A stretch of DNA of 64,000 nt from an uncultured Lachnospiraceae bacterium (GCA_900546325.1 URCR01000007.1:1-64000); one strand, 5' to 3'; positions 29,866 to 39,065 are shown, counted from the stretch's first letter. Notes: generated from the letters alone by a model not told the origin. Program-made: numbers and translations.

Positions 29866-31404
29866 CTATGAAACTAAGAATTTCTCTGTCAGTTCTTTAA
29901 AACATTCACACCCTGCGATCTCTGTCACAGTCTTCTCTTCCCGCTCCAAAAGCTTTCCGAGTTCGACAATGTACTGCGGGATCACACTTGCGAGCATCAC
30001 TCCCTGAAGTTCTCCCATATGTGTGTCCGTTCCGGAAACAGAACCTCCCACAAAAAGCTGGAAAGCATCTTCCGACTGATCTCCCACTTTCACCTTTCTT
30101 CCCGCAAATCCGATCTCTGCCACCGGATGCCTTGCACAGCTGTTCGGACATCCGCTGATCTGGATCATCGGCAGTCTGCTTTCACAGAGTCCCGCTTCCT
30201 TCACCGTTGCAAGAATCTCCCTGCAAAGCTTCTGGCTCTGGAGAATCCCCATCTGGCAGGACGGTGTTCCGACACAGCTGAGTGTGCGCATAACCGGTGT
30301 CTGCATCATATGTGCCATCATTTTCTGAAGCTCTTCTGCCTGCTCTCTTGTAAGGTTGCGGACATACATCTCTTCTTCCATACTCAGTCTGACCTGGGCT
30401 ACTTCCACCCGCTCCACAAACGCTGCGATCTTCTCAAGATCTTCTGCCGCAAGCTGACCGCATACCGGGTGAAGAATCACTGTATACAGACCTTCCTGAC
30501 GCTGCGCAATACAAGTGCCGTTCAGATCCTCACAGGAAGAAATATCCCCTGCTACAGCCGGCTCAATTTCCTCAAACTGATGTGTTTTCTTCACCTCTTC
30601 CAGGTGTTTCTCAAAACATTCTAAGAACGCCTCTGTTCCCATTCTTCTCGGAATGAAACGTGTGCGGGCCTTCGCCTTGTTCTGATAATCCCCTTCTGCA
30701 ATGAATAACTGTACCATCGCCTCAACATAATACAACACTTCCTGAGGACGGACAAGCGACGGATAAGGAATTGCCACTGCCGGTCCTTGTCCCATTCCTC
30801 CTGCAAGCCACATGCGGAACATCGGGACTCCGTCCTCAGACACTGCCATAAATCCCATGTCATTGACGGAAGCTGCCGCGGTGTCCTTCTCGTCGGAAGA
30901 AAATGCTACTTTCAGCTTTCTCGGAAGCTTGTAAGACGGAGCATTTCCAAGGAAATAGTTCCCAACCTGCAGCGCATACGGTGTCACATCAAATGCCTCC
31001 GCCTTCTCCACTCCTGCAAGCGGGGATAGCGAGACATTCCGCGGAAAATTTCCTCCGCCTCCTCTTGTAAACAGATCATGGTCAATCCCGTCTTCCATGA
31101 TGTCACACACACTGTCGATCTCTAGATCATGAAGCTGTACTGCCTGTCTTGTGGTCAGATGTACCTTCTCCAGCCCATATTTGTGCACATAGGAGAGGAT
31201 CAGGTTCAAGTGCTCCTTAGAGACCAGTCCCGACGGTGTCCGCAGACGAATCATAAATGACTTCTGATCCTGCTGCGCATACACACCCATTCCACCGGAA
31301 ATCCCTTTAAATTCTGCCTTGCTGATCTCCTCGTTCACAAATTTGTGCCCTGCTTTTCTGAACTCTTGTACTTCACTTTTTAAAAACGCTTTGTAATTTT
31401 CCAT
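29866..31404 (-). CDS. Nitrite/sulfite reductase-type sirohaem protein
   Basis: A 512-residue protein with the full ligand set for a 4Fe-4S cluster bridged to sirohaem: CVGTPSC (C-x5-C) near residue 370 and GCPNSC (C-x3-C) near 415. The N-terminal ferredoxin-like half-domain (FMIRLRTPSGLVSKEHLNLI) and VHLTTRQAVQLHDLEID match the family's two-fold repeat. It could reduce sulfite or nitrite to sulfide or ammonia. No electron-donor subunit or sirohaem gene is nearby. A small hypothetical gene lies just upstream and may be cotranscribed. Confidence 0.88.
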   Translation of the reverse strand: MENYKAFLKSEVQEFRKAGHKFVNEEISKAEFKGISGGMGVYAQQDQKSFMIRLRTPSGLVSKEHLNLILSYVHKYGLEKVHLTTRQAVQLHDLEIDSVCDIMEDGIDHDLFTRGGGGNFPRNVSLSPLAGVEKAEAFDVTPYALQVGNYFLGNAPSYKLPRKLKVAFSSDEKDTAAASVNDMGFMAVSEDGVPMFRMWLAGGMGQGPAVAIPYPSLVRPQEVLYYVEAMVQLFIAEGDYQNKAKARTRFIPRRMGTEAFLECFEKHLEEVKKTHQFEEIEPAVAGDISSCEDLNGTCIAQRQEGLYTVILHPVCGQLAAEDLEKIAAFVERVEVAQVRLSMEEEMYVRNLTREQAEELQKMMAHMMQTPVMRTLSCVGTPSCQMGILQSQKLCREILATVKEAGLCESRLPMIQISGCPNSCARHPVAEIGFAGRKVKVGDQSEDAFQLFVGGSVSGTDTHMGELQGVMLASVIPQYIVELGKLLEREEKTVTEIAGCECFKELTEKFLVS

Positions 31405-31434
31405 ATTTGCTCCTTTTTCTCTTCTCCGGACAGA

Positions 31435-31827
31435 TTATACGAATACCGGAGGCTCATAATCATCCCCGAGCGTCACTTTCTTCTGCTCTTCTTTTCCGAG
31501 AAATGCCCACTCCGTCATCGTTTCCCATCCGTGAATACTGCGGTCATATACCTGGACATAGCCAATCTTGTCCGCGTGTACCCGGACAGTATTTGTATCA
31601 TACTCTCTTCCTGTATACGGGTTCACTTCTCCTTTGTCACGGTCTTCCAGTTCTGCGTCTGCCGCCGCTTTCACCTTCATCAATTCCTGCTCATATCTCC
31701 TCTCCAACATCGTCTTACCGCTGAGCTTCTTTTGCAGGTTTTCCGTCCGGTCTTCTTTTTGCGTATCGATTACCTCTATCTTCACTTTGTTCACACTCGT
31801 TTCTTCTCTCAAAATTTCAGGATACAA
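31435..31827 (-). CDS. Hypothetical protein, TTG start
   Basis: A 130-residue protein I do not recognise. It starts with TTG, supported by GGAG seven bases upstream; GTG codons 11 and 14 codons later are alternatives. It is charged (RTENLQKKLSGKTMLERRYE) and has a conserved-looking stretch YTGREYDTNTVRVHADKIGY. No signal peptide or membrane helix. It ends 30 bases before the sirohaem reductase gene, so the two are probably in one transcript, but no functional link can be read from the sequence. Confidence 0.55.
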   Translation of the reverse strand: MYPEILREETSVNKVKIEVIDTQKEDRTENLQKKLSGKTMLERRYEQELMKVKAAADAELEDRDKGEVNPYTGREYDTNTVRVHADKIGYVQVYDRSIHGWETMTEWAFLGKEEQKKVTLGDDYEPPVFV

Positions 31828-31917
31828 AATCCTTCTCCAATTCTCTGGGTTCTATTTTATCAGACAATAGAAAAAAGGTAAAGAGAACAGAACGTAAATT
31901 CTTTGTGACTTCCCCTC

Positions 31918-31960
31918 CAAAAAAAGCAGCAGTATAAGTGTAGTTTCCCCTTATACTGCC
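31918..31960 (-). terminator. Terminator after the VanY-type carboxypeptidase
   Basis: GCAGTATAA at 31929-31937 pairs with TTATACTGC at 31951-31959. The minus strand continues with GCTGCTTTTTTTGG. Confidence 0.8.
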
Positions 31961-32057
31961 CGCCTATACAAGTTTCTATGTCCGTTTTTACCGTCTGCTT
32001 TCTGCCTGTCTGAAAGCTTTTTATATTTACTGTTTTAGCCTCTGCTGTCACCTTTTA

Positions 32058-32891
32058 CTAGTAAGTTTCTCCCAGATATTCTTCCAGTGTCACACCGCTG
32101 TCCATGATCTTCTTGGCATCTTCTTTTCCCACATACCGGTAATGCCATGATTCATAGATAATTCCTGTCTCTGAAATCTTATCCGGCGGATATCTTAAAA
32201 TAAATCCATACTTATAGCAGTTCTCCTGCAGCCACTTCGCCTCTTCTGTATCTGCCTGAGCTTCATCCAACGCGCCGTAAGATGAGGATACGATATCTGC
32301 CGCAAGCCCCAGCTCATGTTCACTTGTCCCCGGATATGCCACGGACTTCCCTGTCTCCTCAAATGCCTCAAGATAGGTCATTCCCTGGTCGATCCAGTCC
32401 TGCATCGTCTGATTATAGATTGCCTTCTGTTCATCCAGCGTACGATATGCCGAACAGATCTGAGGACTCAGTCCCGCTTCTCTGGCCGCTGCAAGCATCT
32501 CCTTCAGCGCATCTGCCGCTCTCGCATCAAATGTATAGCCATTTTCCACTTCTGCAAGTTCCGGCTGATAATCGTCAGCCAGCGGGTGTGTATTATTGAC
32601 CAAGGTCAGATTCCACTCTGTTTGTTTCTCTTCGTCGGTGGTATTCTTCTCTTCCTTGTCTGAATTCTGCTTCGCTGCTTTTGCTTCACTTTCTTTGACT
32701 GCCTTTGCAACCTTGGCATCGACTGCCTTCGCTTCTGTCTTCTTCCCAATAAAAATACCGACAGCTCCTCCTGCTGCTACACCCGCCACAAGCGCAGCCC
32801 CCGCAAGAGTAATCGCAATCTTCTTCAGCATCTGAAACTTGCGCTTCTGATTCCTGTCTTTTCTCGCCAGTGCTTCATCATCTATCCACAT
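32058..32891 (-). CDS. Membrane-anchored D-Ala-D-Ala carboxypeptidase, VanY/DdcY type
   Basis: A 277-residue predicted surface peptidase of the M15B family, trimming D-alanine from peptidoglycan stem peptides. One N-terminal transmembrane helix (about residues 26-48, LAGAALVAGVAAGGAVGIFI) is followed by a Lys/Ala/Glu-rich linker. The zinc and active-site motifs are SEHELGLAAD near residue 190 and SWHYRYVG near 250. The SAYRTLDEQ segment gives the expected substrate loop. No van resistance genes are near, so this is housekeeping peptidoglycan editing (LdcB/DdcY type), not glycopeptide resistance. Confidence 0.88.
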   Translation of the reverse strand: MWIDDEALARKDRNQKRKFQMLKKIAITLAGAALVAGVAAGGAVGIFIGKKTEAKAVDAKVAKAVKESEAKAAKQNSDKEEKNTTDEEKQTEWNLTLVNNTHPLADDYQPELAEVENGYTFDARAADALKEMLAAAREAGLSPQICSAYRTLDEQKAIYNQTMQDWIDQGMTYLEAFEETGKSVAYPGTSEHELGLAADIVSSSYGALDEAQADTEEAKWLQENCYKYGFILRYPPDKISETGIIYESWHYRYVGKEDAKKIMDSGVTLEEYLGETY

Positions 32892-32945
32892 AATTTTTTT
32901 CCTTTTCCTGCTGATTTCCCTGCTGATTTTCCTGTAACATTTTTA

Positions 32946-32951
32946 TTATAC
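32946..32951 (-). promoter_or_regulatory. Possible -10 of the VanY-type gene
   Basis: Minus strand TATAAT about 60 bases before the start codon. The -35 side is weak (TTTAAA-like, spacing 16-17), so this is tentative. Confidence 0.35.
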
Positions 32952-33045
32952 CACGTCTTTTCGTTTTTTTAAAGAATCGCGCCGGAAACTTTTCCCGGAA
33001 ACTTCTGTAAATACAGTTCCGCGCCAAGCTTCTTTCCGGCAGCCC

Positions 33046-33582
33046 CTAACTCTTCATTACCTTTCCTCTAAGCCTGCCCCAGACTTCTGCCTGAAAATAG
33101 ACATACGCTCTGTCAAAAATAAAAATACCTGCCTGCCCCGCTGCCGCCAGAATCAAGAACAACGTCCCTGTCATCTTCTTCGCGATCAGCAATGACGGGA
33201 AAAGATATATTGCGGGAAGAAACATACAATTGAATACAACACATTTCCACACCCACAAAATCGCTTTCTTCTTCCGGATCCGGTCTGCCTTTGCAAGCAC
33301 TTCCCACCCGGTCTCCGCAAGCAGGATATAGATCCCCATCGCCGCAAATGTCACACAGTACATCTTCTGCGGAGAAACGATCACTCCAAGCAGAGTGCAA
33401 GCCGTAAGAAATGCAGCCCCGTAGGGAATCCCCCACTCTCTGACCGCGATCCCGACACAAAATGCCGCTGCCGCCAGCAAAAACAGGGTACTCGTTTCAA
33501 ATATACTTCCCATCACGATCAGTACTACCGCAAATGCTGCCAGTACCCCTGACAATGCTATTTTTCTTGCATTTACATGCAT
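33046..33582 (-). CDS. Hypothetical membrane protein
   Basis: A 178-residue integral membrane protein with about five hydrophobic helices (for example [20 protein letters not shown] and [20 protein letters not shown]). The pattern loosely recalls the S-component shape of ECF transporters, but I see no diagnostic motif. Its 5' end overlaps the DnaJ-domain gene. GGAGG sits 12 bases before the ATG at 33582, while a TTG at 33588 is six bases from it, so the true start may be two codons earlier. The DUF5685, DnaJ-like and membrane genes form one unit. Confidence 0.6.
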   Translation of the reverse strand: MHVNARKIALSGVLAAFAVVLIVMGSIFETSTLFLLAAAAFCVGIAVREWGIPYGAAFLTACTLLGVIVSPQKMYCVTFAAMGIYILLAETGWEVLAKADRIRKKKAILWVWKCVVFNCMFLPAIYLFPSLLIAKKMTGTLFLILAAAGQAGIFIFDRAYVYFQAEVWGRLRGKVMKS

Positions 33583-34211
33583 GAGCAAAGATCGCCTCCC
33601 ATACATTCACACATCTGGTCTGCACACCAGAGATCACAGCATAGATTTCCTGTACCAAAAGTCGGTCTCCCATAGCCGTATCCGGTATTCTGATAGCGCT
33701 GTCCTCTCCACTGGAACTGGTTGACCAGATTCGTATACTCCGGATTGCCAGGTTCCATTGACGCCGCACGCTGCGCATGTTCCATCGCTACAAGATTATT
33801 TCCCACACCATAGTTGGCGATCGCACTGCAATAATACCAGCGTGCATTCTGATTCGACATTCCTGACAGTATATTTAACGCCTCCCGGTAACGTCTTGCA
33901 TTGATATAATTACATGCCGCCTGCATCTTCACATCATCTTCACTGCCGGAAGAATAGGACTGTCCGCCGGAATATCCCCCGGAATAATTTTCCGTGTAGC
34001 CTCCGGAATATCCTCCATTCTGCCTCTGTTTCATAATCTGGTCGTAAGCTTCCTGCACTTCTTTAAACTTCTCCTCCGCCAGATCGGAAAGAGGATTGTT
34101 CACATAGGAATCCGGATGATATTTCCGGATCAGTTCTCTATACGCTTTCTTTACTTCATCATCAGAAGCGCTCGACGGCACTCCCAGCACACTATATGGA
34201 TCTGTAATCAT
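33573..34211 (-). CDS. J-domain protein with cysteine-rich tail
   Basis: A 212-residue protein. Residues 1-60 are a J domain, with the HPD motif that stimulates DnaK at residues 32-34 ([11 protein letters not shown]). A Gly/Tyr/Ser-rich linker ([20 protein letters not shown]) follows, then a TPR-like helical pair (residues about 95-150). The last 24 residues hold seven cysteines. It lacks the DnaJ zinc-finger CxxCxGxG repeats, so it is not the general chaperone. The gene overlaps both neighbours. The Cys tail may bind metal or an Fe-S cluster; that is inference. Confidence 0.8.
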   Translation of the reverse strand: MITDPYSVLGVPSSASDDEVKKAYRELIRKYHPDSYVNNPLSDLAEEKFKEVQEAYDQIMKQRQNGGYSGGYTENYSGGYSGGQSYSSGSEDDVKMQAACNYINARRYREALNILSGMSNQNARWYYCSAIANYGVGNNLVAMEHAQRAASMEPGNPEYTNLVNQFQWRGQRYQNTGYGYGRPTFGTGNLCCDLWCADQMCECMGGDLCSCM

Positions 34212-35086
34212 AATTCTCCTCTGTCTTCTCCTTTTATTTCTTCCTTTAATCTACTCTTTTCTGCTGTATCTTCCGCCGCAGACTGTTCATCAAACTTGTT
34301 CCAGACACCGACATATAAAATATTCCGCAGAATATCTATGTTTTCCACACACGGCAGCATTTCAAAATAGTTGCTGCACTCCGCGAGGATCATCGTAAGC
34401 ATCTGCCTGCACCGCTCCTCATATCCGTCTTCCCCTGATATCTTCAGAAGCGGATTGTAACTGCCCTGCGCGCGGTCTTTCTCCAGGTCATCATAAGCAT
34501 CTAAAATATAAATAAATTTTCCAAGATAAAATCCCATCTTCCAGAGATTCTTTGACCAGACATCTTTTCGGAATAAGAAAAGTTCGCCCATCAGTTTCCC
34601 GAAACAGCCTGAGACCGCATCTATATTCTCCTCGCCTGCCTTCTCATAACTCTGAAGCTTCGCAAGACATTTCCGAATTACCCTGCATTTCTCCGGGTAC
34701 TTCTCCTCAACCTTCCGGTACAGCTTCCGGTACGTGTGAAGTCCCGCAAGCGCCGTTTTGCTCTTCTCATCCTTCCAGTCATCCAGAAAATGATAATACA
34801 TCAGTACAATGTTCATATCCGCCGCATATTCTGTAATCTCATTAAAAAGCATGTCGTGCTCTTTCAGGGGATGCACAATGCACCGGTTTTTCTCATGAAC
34901 CGTCTCCGGCTCATACAGGGAAGTGAGCAGCGTCACAAGAAATGTCATATCATATGTGAGCGTAACCTGACCTCTGAGCCCATGGCGTTCCTTCAGCACA
35001 TGGCACAATCCACAGTAGTATGACTTGTATTTATAAAAATCCTTCATCTTCATCTCCGGCTTATATGCCGTCACATATCCGAACAT
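34208..35086 (-). CDS. DUF5685 family protein
   Basis: A 292-residue helical protein, matching DUF5685. The N-terminus has [20 protein letters not shown] with a CxxC pair. The middle has two Asp-rich motifs, [12 protein letters not shown] near residue 97 and [15 protein letters not shown] near 190. This spacing of DDxxxD-like motifs recalls prenyl-transferase and squalene-synthase folds, so binding of a diphosphate is possible but unproven. It starts a three-gene unit with the J-domain protein, which overlaps it by four bases. No known function. Confidence 0.65.
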   Translation of the reverse strand: MFGYVTAYKPEMKMKDFYKYKSYYCGLCHVLKERHGLRGQVTLTYDMTFLVTLLTSLYEPETVHEKNRCIVHPLKEHDMLFNEITEYAADMNIVLMYYHFLDDWKDEKSKTALAGLHTYRKLYRKVEEKYPEKCRVIRKCLAKLQSYEKAGEENIDAVSGCFGKLMGELFLFRKDVWSKNLWKMGFYLGKFIYILDAYDDLEKDRAQGSYNPLLKISGEDGYEERCRQMLTMILAECSNYFEMLPCVENIDILRNILYVGVWNKFDEQSAAEDTAEKSRLKEEIKGEDRGEL

Positions 35087-35180
35087 ACCTGTCTCCTTTC
35101 ACTCCACTGTTCAGCATTATATCATAACTGCCTCCTGAAATGTTGAGAAATTTCTTAAAAATCTATGAAAAATATCTAAA

Positions 35181-35226
35181 AGAAGCACCGCCCCCACAAT
35201 TCAAAGATTGCAAAAACAGTGCTTCC
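35181..35226 (-). terminator. Terminator after tRNA-Lys
   Basis: GAAGCAC at 35182-35188 pairs with GTGCTTC at 35219-35225 around a 30-base loop; the minus strand continues TTTTAG. Confidence 0.6.
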
Positions 35227-35230
35227 TAAG

Positions 35231-35303
35231 TGCGCGATCAGGGGTTCGAACCCTGGACACCCTGATTAAGAGTCAGGTGCTCTACCAACTGAGCTAATCG
35301 CGC
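35231..35303 (-). tRNA. tRNA-Lys, anticodon CTT
   Basis: A complete 73-base cloverleaf: acceptor GCGCGAT with ATCGCGC, D-arm GCTC/GAGC, anticodon stem CCTGA/TCAGG with loop CTCTTAA (anticodon CTT), and T-arm CAGGG-TTCGAAC-CCCTG. The discriminator is A and no CCA is encoded. The upstream promoter region and 5' half are copied 7.25 kb away, beyond an integrase gene. I infer that this copy's 5' half came from the inserted element. Confidence 0.97.
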
Positions 35304-35394
35304 ATTTTCGTTATTTTGTTTTAGTGTTCCCTTAACACAAGAGCTATTATATAACAGTTTTTTAGAGAATGCAAGCAATTTTTTCAAATTTTTT
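35264..35394 (-). repeat. Attachment-site repeat, copy 1 (integrase side)
   Basis: The first 40 bases (35264-35303) are identical to 42519-42558: from the anticodon loop to the 5' end of the tRNA. The next 91 bases upstream match at all but about eight positions. The core likely marks the crossover site; the extended match includes the tRNA promoter. Confidence 0.85.
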
Positions 35395-35695
35395 GAATTT
35401 CTTCGTTTTTTCGTACCTCGCGACCAAATCCGCGACCAACTGCTACAAATCATCTTGATTCCATAGCAATAACCTTTCCATCCTCAGCAAAGCTTAACCG
35501 CTTTGCTTCGTTGCTCACTCGTCAATCCCGTGTTTCCCGCCCCTCAAAAACAAGATTGAAGTATCTGACATTGTTTTTTTTGTGTACTCGGCTTTGCACG
35601 GGACGGGAAAACGGGATTTTCTCCCTCGCAACTGCAAAGCCTGAGTCACAAACCTCTGATTCCTGAACACCTGAATGGAAATCAGGTGTACACGT
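35304..35695. other. Gene-free end of the element: att arm and hairpin-rich segment
   Basis: About 390 bases without a supported gene. It holds the tRNA promoter copy, two CGCGAC repeats at 35419 and 35431, a 19-base imperfect inverted repeat (35524-35542 with 35600-35618), a nine-base perfect one (35590-35598 with 35633-35641) and an eight-base hairpin at 35667-35689 right after the integrase stop. Confidence 0.55.
35346..35374 (-). promoter_or_regulatory. Promoter of tRNA-Lys (element-derived copy)
   Basis: Minus strand TTGCAT (35369-35374), 17 bases, then TATAAT (35346-35351). The same promoter with TTGCAA exists in the distant repeat copy at 42601-42629. Confidence 0.75.
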
Positions 35696-36880
35696 TTATT
35701 CATTCACTGCTGAAAACAAAAGCGTATCCAGTTTTTCTGCTACTATGTTCTGTCTGTCTTTTGCTACATGTGAGTATACTCCCAATGTAATCTTAGGATC
35801 TCTGTGTCCTGCTCTCTGCTGTACCATGTGAACGGGTACTCCTTCTGAAATCAGCAGGGAAATCGCACTATGTCTTGTCCCATGCAGTTTAATATGTCTC
35901 AGTCCATGACGGCTCAGTGTTTTTCTCCACTTATGTGTGAAGCTTTTAGGCAGATACGGTTCTCCATTCTCTTTACAGATTACACGGTCACTGTTACAGA
36001 AGTTTTCCCCGTATTTCATTCTGTTCTGCATGTACAGCAGTCTTTGCTTTTTCAACAGCTTCATGGTGTGTTCACTTACAACCATCTTCCGGTAAGAACT
36101 CTCTGTCTTACAATCCTTTAAGGTAGGTTCATTTCCATCTGTTTCTGTCCATGTGTACTGCACCGTGACGGTATTCTTCTCAAAATCAATATCAGAATAC
36201 CTCAGACCAAGCAGTTCTCCTCTTCTCAAAATGCAGTCAAACAGTAATGCTACCGGAAGTTCCATATCTGTGCCTTTCACTGCTTTTTGTAATTCTTTAA
36301 TCTCCTCCACAGTGTATACATCTACATGTTCTGTTACCATATCTTTTCCTACCTTTACTTTTCTTGCCGGATTTTCTTTGATATATTCTAGCTCACATGC
36401 AACATTTAAAGCGGCTTTAAATACTCTGTTGATATGCAGGATTGTTGTTGCTCTCAGTGGCTTATCGCTTTTTGTTGATTTCAGTCTCCATCCATTGTAC
36501 ACCTGCTGCACCCTCGCCCTGCTTAAATCCTGCAGTTTTATCTGTCCAAACTCCGGTTTCAGATAGTTCTCCACTACATTCCGGTAATCTTTTACCGTTG
36601 CAGGACTGCTCTGTACCTGAACATAGTCTCTTAAATATTCATCTAAAAAGGAAGCAACCGTCTGTCTGGATGGTTCTATCATGTTACCCGACAAATATTC
36701 TGCTTTTTTTACTGTAAGCAGGTTCTCTGCTTCTTGTCTGTCTGTTGTATCTGCCTTGTAGTATACTCTCTTTCTCTTCCCCGTCAGCGGATCCTTTCCC
36801 AACTCTAAAATGATGTCAAAATATCTTACATCCTTCGCATTCGGTCTTGGTCTTACACTTCCTGAAACTGTCTTTCCCAT
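35696..36880 (-). CDS. int: Tyrosine site-specific integrase
   Basis: A 394-residue tyrosine recombinase with an N-terminal arm-binding-like region, a core-binding SAM-like domain (residues about 65-155, TVASFLDEYLRDYVQVQSSP) and the catalytic domain. Catalytic residues are visible: Arg in CILRRGELLGLRYSDID near 216-232, HGTRH near 335, GHRDPKIT with the second His near 358 and the nucleophile in LGVYSH near 368. AGGAGG lies just before the ATG. It is at the tRNA end of the element and follows the DUF927 gene by 11 bases. It is the likely enzyme that inserted the element at tRNA-Lys. Confidence 0.95.
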   Translation of the reverse strand: MGKTVSGSVRPRPNAKDVRYFDIILELGKDPLTGKRKRVYYKADTTDRQEAENLLTVKKAEYLSGNMIEPSRQTVASFLDEYLRDYVQVQSSPATVKDYRNVVENYLKPEFGQIKLQDLSRARVQQVYNGWRLKSTKSDKPLRATTILHINRVFKAALNVACELEYIKENPARKVKVGKDMVTEHVDVYTVEEIKELQKAVKGTDMELPVALLFDCILRRGELLGLRYSDIDFEKNTVTVQYTWTETDGNEPTLKDCKTESSYRKMVVSEHTMKLLKKQRLLYMQNRMKYGENFCNSDRVICKENGEPYLPKSFTHKWRKTLSRHGLRHIKLHGTRHSAISLLISEGVPVHMVQQRAGHRDPKITLGVYSHVAKDRQNIVAEKLDTLLFSAVNE

Positions 36881-36891
36881 CTTGTTTCCTC

Positions 36892-38631
36892 CTAATCTTC
36901 AAATGGTATTTCTGTTATATCTTCTACTTCTTCCCACTGGTCTTTCATGGATACCGGAAGTAATACAATATAACCTTTTACGCTGATGTCTTGTAAAATT
37001 TTAATATTGCTTATATAGCGGTCTCGCTGTGCCTTTAGGTATCCCATCTCTTTCCACTCTTTTAATACAGTAGCTTTTTCACTGAATTTTCCCTCCCTTA
37101 AAATCTCTACAAATTCGGAGTCCGCTATATACAGCCTCAGGTCTGAGATTTCTCCGGTACTCAGCAGGACTTCTTTTGTCTTTTGGATTCTTCCCCTGCA
37201 TCCTCCAACCCCGTCCCTGACACGTTCATCCAAAAACTGTGTTCTGTTTTTGGAAATATACTGCAACAGCCACTCCATTGCCCGTTTGCCTAACGAGACT
37301 TGTTCCGTATCCTTTATCAGTGAATGTTCCTCCATGAAATTCCTGATTTCTTCTTTATGAAAAGTCAATCCCATCACTTCGCTTAAGATGTCCACCGCTA
37401 CAAGAATCAGTGCCGACTGTTTTGCAGTACGCTCTGTAAGATTGTTATATATCTCTGTCTTCCTTGCATGTTCCACAATCGTTTCCACCTCTTCTGACAA
37501 CATTTCTATGATTTTTTCCTCCCCTAACTGAAGCAATCTCTCAGCAACTTTCGGAACAATATGCCCATAGTTCATGCTAATGACTGATTTGATCCGGTCT
37601 GCCGACTGTGCATCCTTTGTCCACTCTACGTTTTGGAACTCAAAGTTTCTGACAAGCAGTCCTGAATTGTTGTTGCACTGGGAAAGGATTGACTTTTCAG
37701 ATGTGAGGATCAATGCCGTCCGGAAGCGTGCTGATTCCTGCACGCTCATGGACTGTGTCAGTCTTCTTTTTTCCACTCCACTGCTCAGACTGTACAATAC
37801 ATTTGTCATATCTCTGTTTCCAAGTAAAGACCCCTCATCAATGACCGAAACGAAGCTGTTCGGCAATGACCGCATCAGGCTGTTCAAAGTGTCCTGAAAA
37901 GTAAATACAAAGTTATTTCCCAGAAAGTCAGGTGCACTTCCGGTTGAAACAGCAAGTAATGCACCCGTTGTTTTTCCCGTACTGCTCTCTCCTACACAAT
38001 GAACGATCACATTGGAAATGCTGATTTTTTCTTTCAGGCAATCTACCAGCATTCCGGATACAGATACCGCCAGTAAAAACTCTAACGGTATCTGCCCCAT
38101 TACCTCTCCTTCCACTACGTTCTTCCATTCTTTGTAGCTTCCTTTTGGAAAAATCCTTGCCTGCCCCTGGTATTCACTTTGCACTCCTATTCCCGTCGCA
38201 CCTTTGAACACAGTCCTTCCGTTGATTTCATCCATCCCAAGAATCTCATGGCGGTAAATCCTTTCTGCATTTCCCTCCTGATTTTCTATCGTCTTGATCA
38301 AAGTATCTGCGTGTGTCTTCTTTACTTGAACTCCCATCGCTGTCAGTCCAACAATCTTACTCTCATTTAAGGATTGTCTTGGAAATACAAAAGTAACTCT
38401 CTCATGATTTCCCCGGTCAAAATATAACTGCAGGCTCTCTTCTTGTGTATCTATGTTTGTAATCACTGCTTTGACATATACCGCACCTCCCATTCTTACA
38501 AATTTCCATTCCTTTGACTTCTCCACCCATTTATATTTTCCGTACTGACCGGCTTCAATGCCGGCTTCCTTGTAATATACGGGTCTCGTTTCTGCTTTCT
38601 CTATCGTTTCCACTACAACTTCATATGCCAT
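36892..38631 (-). CDS. DUF927 ATPase of the mobile element
   Basis: A 579-residue protein. The central P-loop GESSTGKTTGALLAV near residue 215 and an aspartate-rich Walker B-like VSVIDEGSLLGNRDM near 263 fit the DUF927 helicase-like group found on mobile elements. The N-terminal 180 residues are of beta-rich, unclear fold; the C-terminal part looks like a DNA-binding winged helix (QKTKEVLLSTGEISDLRLYI). It lies in one operon with the 143-residue gene and the integrase, which are two and 11 bases away. A role in replication or partition of the excised element is plausible but unproven. Confidence 0.75.
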   Translation of the reverse strand: MAYEVVVETIEKAETRPVYYKEAGIEAGQYGKYKWVEKSKEWKFVRMGGAVYVKAVITNIDTQEESLQLYFDRGNHERVTFVFPRQSLNESKIVGLTAMGVQVKKTHADTLIKTIENQEGNAERIYRHEILGMDEINGRTVFKGATGIGVQSEYQGQARIFPKGSYKEWKNVVEGEVMGQIPLEFLLAVSVSGMLVDCLKEKISISNVIVHCVGESSTGKTTGALLAVSTGSAPDFLGNNFVFTFQDTLNSLMRSLPNSFVSVIDEGSLLGNRDMTNVLYSLSSGVEKRRLTQSMSVQESARFRTALILTSEKSILSQCNNNSGLLVRNFEFQNVEWTKDAQSADRIKSVISMNYGHIVPKVAERLLQLGEEKIIEMLSEEVETIVEHARKTEIYNNLTERTAKQSALILVAVDILSEVMGLTFHKEEIRNFMEEHSLIKDTEQVSLGKRAMEWLLQYISKNRTQFLDERVRDGVGGCRGRIQKTKEVLLSTGEISDLRLYIADSEFVEILREGKFSEKATVLKEWKEMGYLKAQRDRYISNIKILQDISVKGYIVLLPVSMKDQWEEVEDITEIPFED

Positions 38632-38633
38632 AC

Positions 38634-39065
38634 TTATTTTTCCTCCTGAAAGATTCTTGCGACACGGGTTCCTTCTTCCTCAAAATACTCCACACCATAG
38701 AAGGTCACAGAAACAGCTTCATCAAAATTTAATCCCAATTTTTCTGTCAGTTCTTGTATCACTGCTTTCTGATACAAAACAAGCCTGCTATTGCTGTCAC
38801 CCTTTTTCAAACGACGCAAAGAGTAAAAAGCTTCTTTTTCATCAATACACTTACTCAGAAAGAAACTGCTTCCATCTGCATCCAATGCAATCTGAATCTT
38901 CTCTTCCAGTTCCAAATCTTTTTCCAACTGTTTTGAAATAATCATCCGGCTTCCACAGCCTTTCTTTTCCGCATTGATTAGTGTCACTGCACCTTTTCCC
39001 GCTCTGTCTTTTGAAACGGTGTTAGGTCTTGCCTCTAAAAAATACATATTCTTTGTTGTGTTCAT
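38634..39065 (-). CDS. Hypothetical protein of the mobile element
   Basis: A 143-residue protein with no family I recognise. It is soluble and mixed alpha/beta in appearance (ARPNTVSKDRAGKGAVTLIN, later SFFLSKCIDEKEAFYSLRRL). Its ATG has AAAAGGAG upstream. It is the first gene of the operon leading through DUF927 to the integrase, so it is a candidate for a partner of the ATPase or a single-strand-binding-like accessory. That is only gene-order inference. Confidence 0.6.
   Translation of the reverse strand: MNTTKNMYFLEARPNTVSKDRAGKGAVTLINAEKKGCGSRMIISKQLEKDLELEEKIQIALDADGSSFFLSKCIDEKEAFYSLRRLKKGDSNSRLVLYQKAVIQELTEKLGLNFDEAVSVTFYGVEYFEEEGTRVARIFQEEK

Noticed and set aside
31860..32051. 63-codon minus frame between the VanY-type gene and the small hypothetical gene
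   Set aside because: Crosses a terminator hairpin and has no ribosome binding site.
32058..32891. VanY-type gene as glycopeptide resistance
   Set aside because: No vanH, vanA, vanX or sensor genes nearby; the linker and motifs fit ordinary peptidoglycan editing.
35238..35453. Frame across the tRNA-Lys gene and its promoter
   Set aside because: The region is explained by the tRNA and the att repeat; a similar frame at 42382-42735 comes from the second copy.
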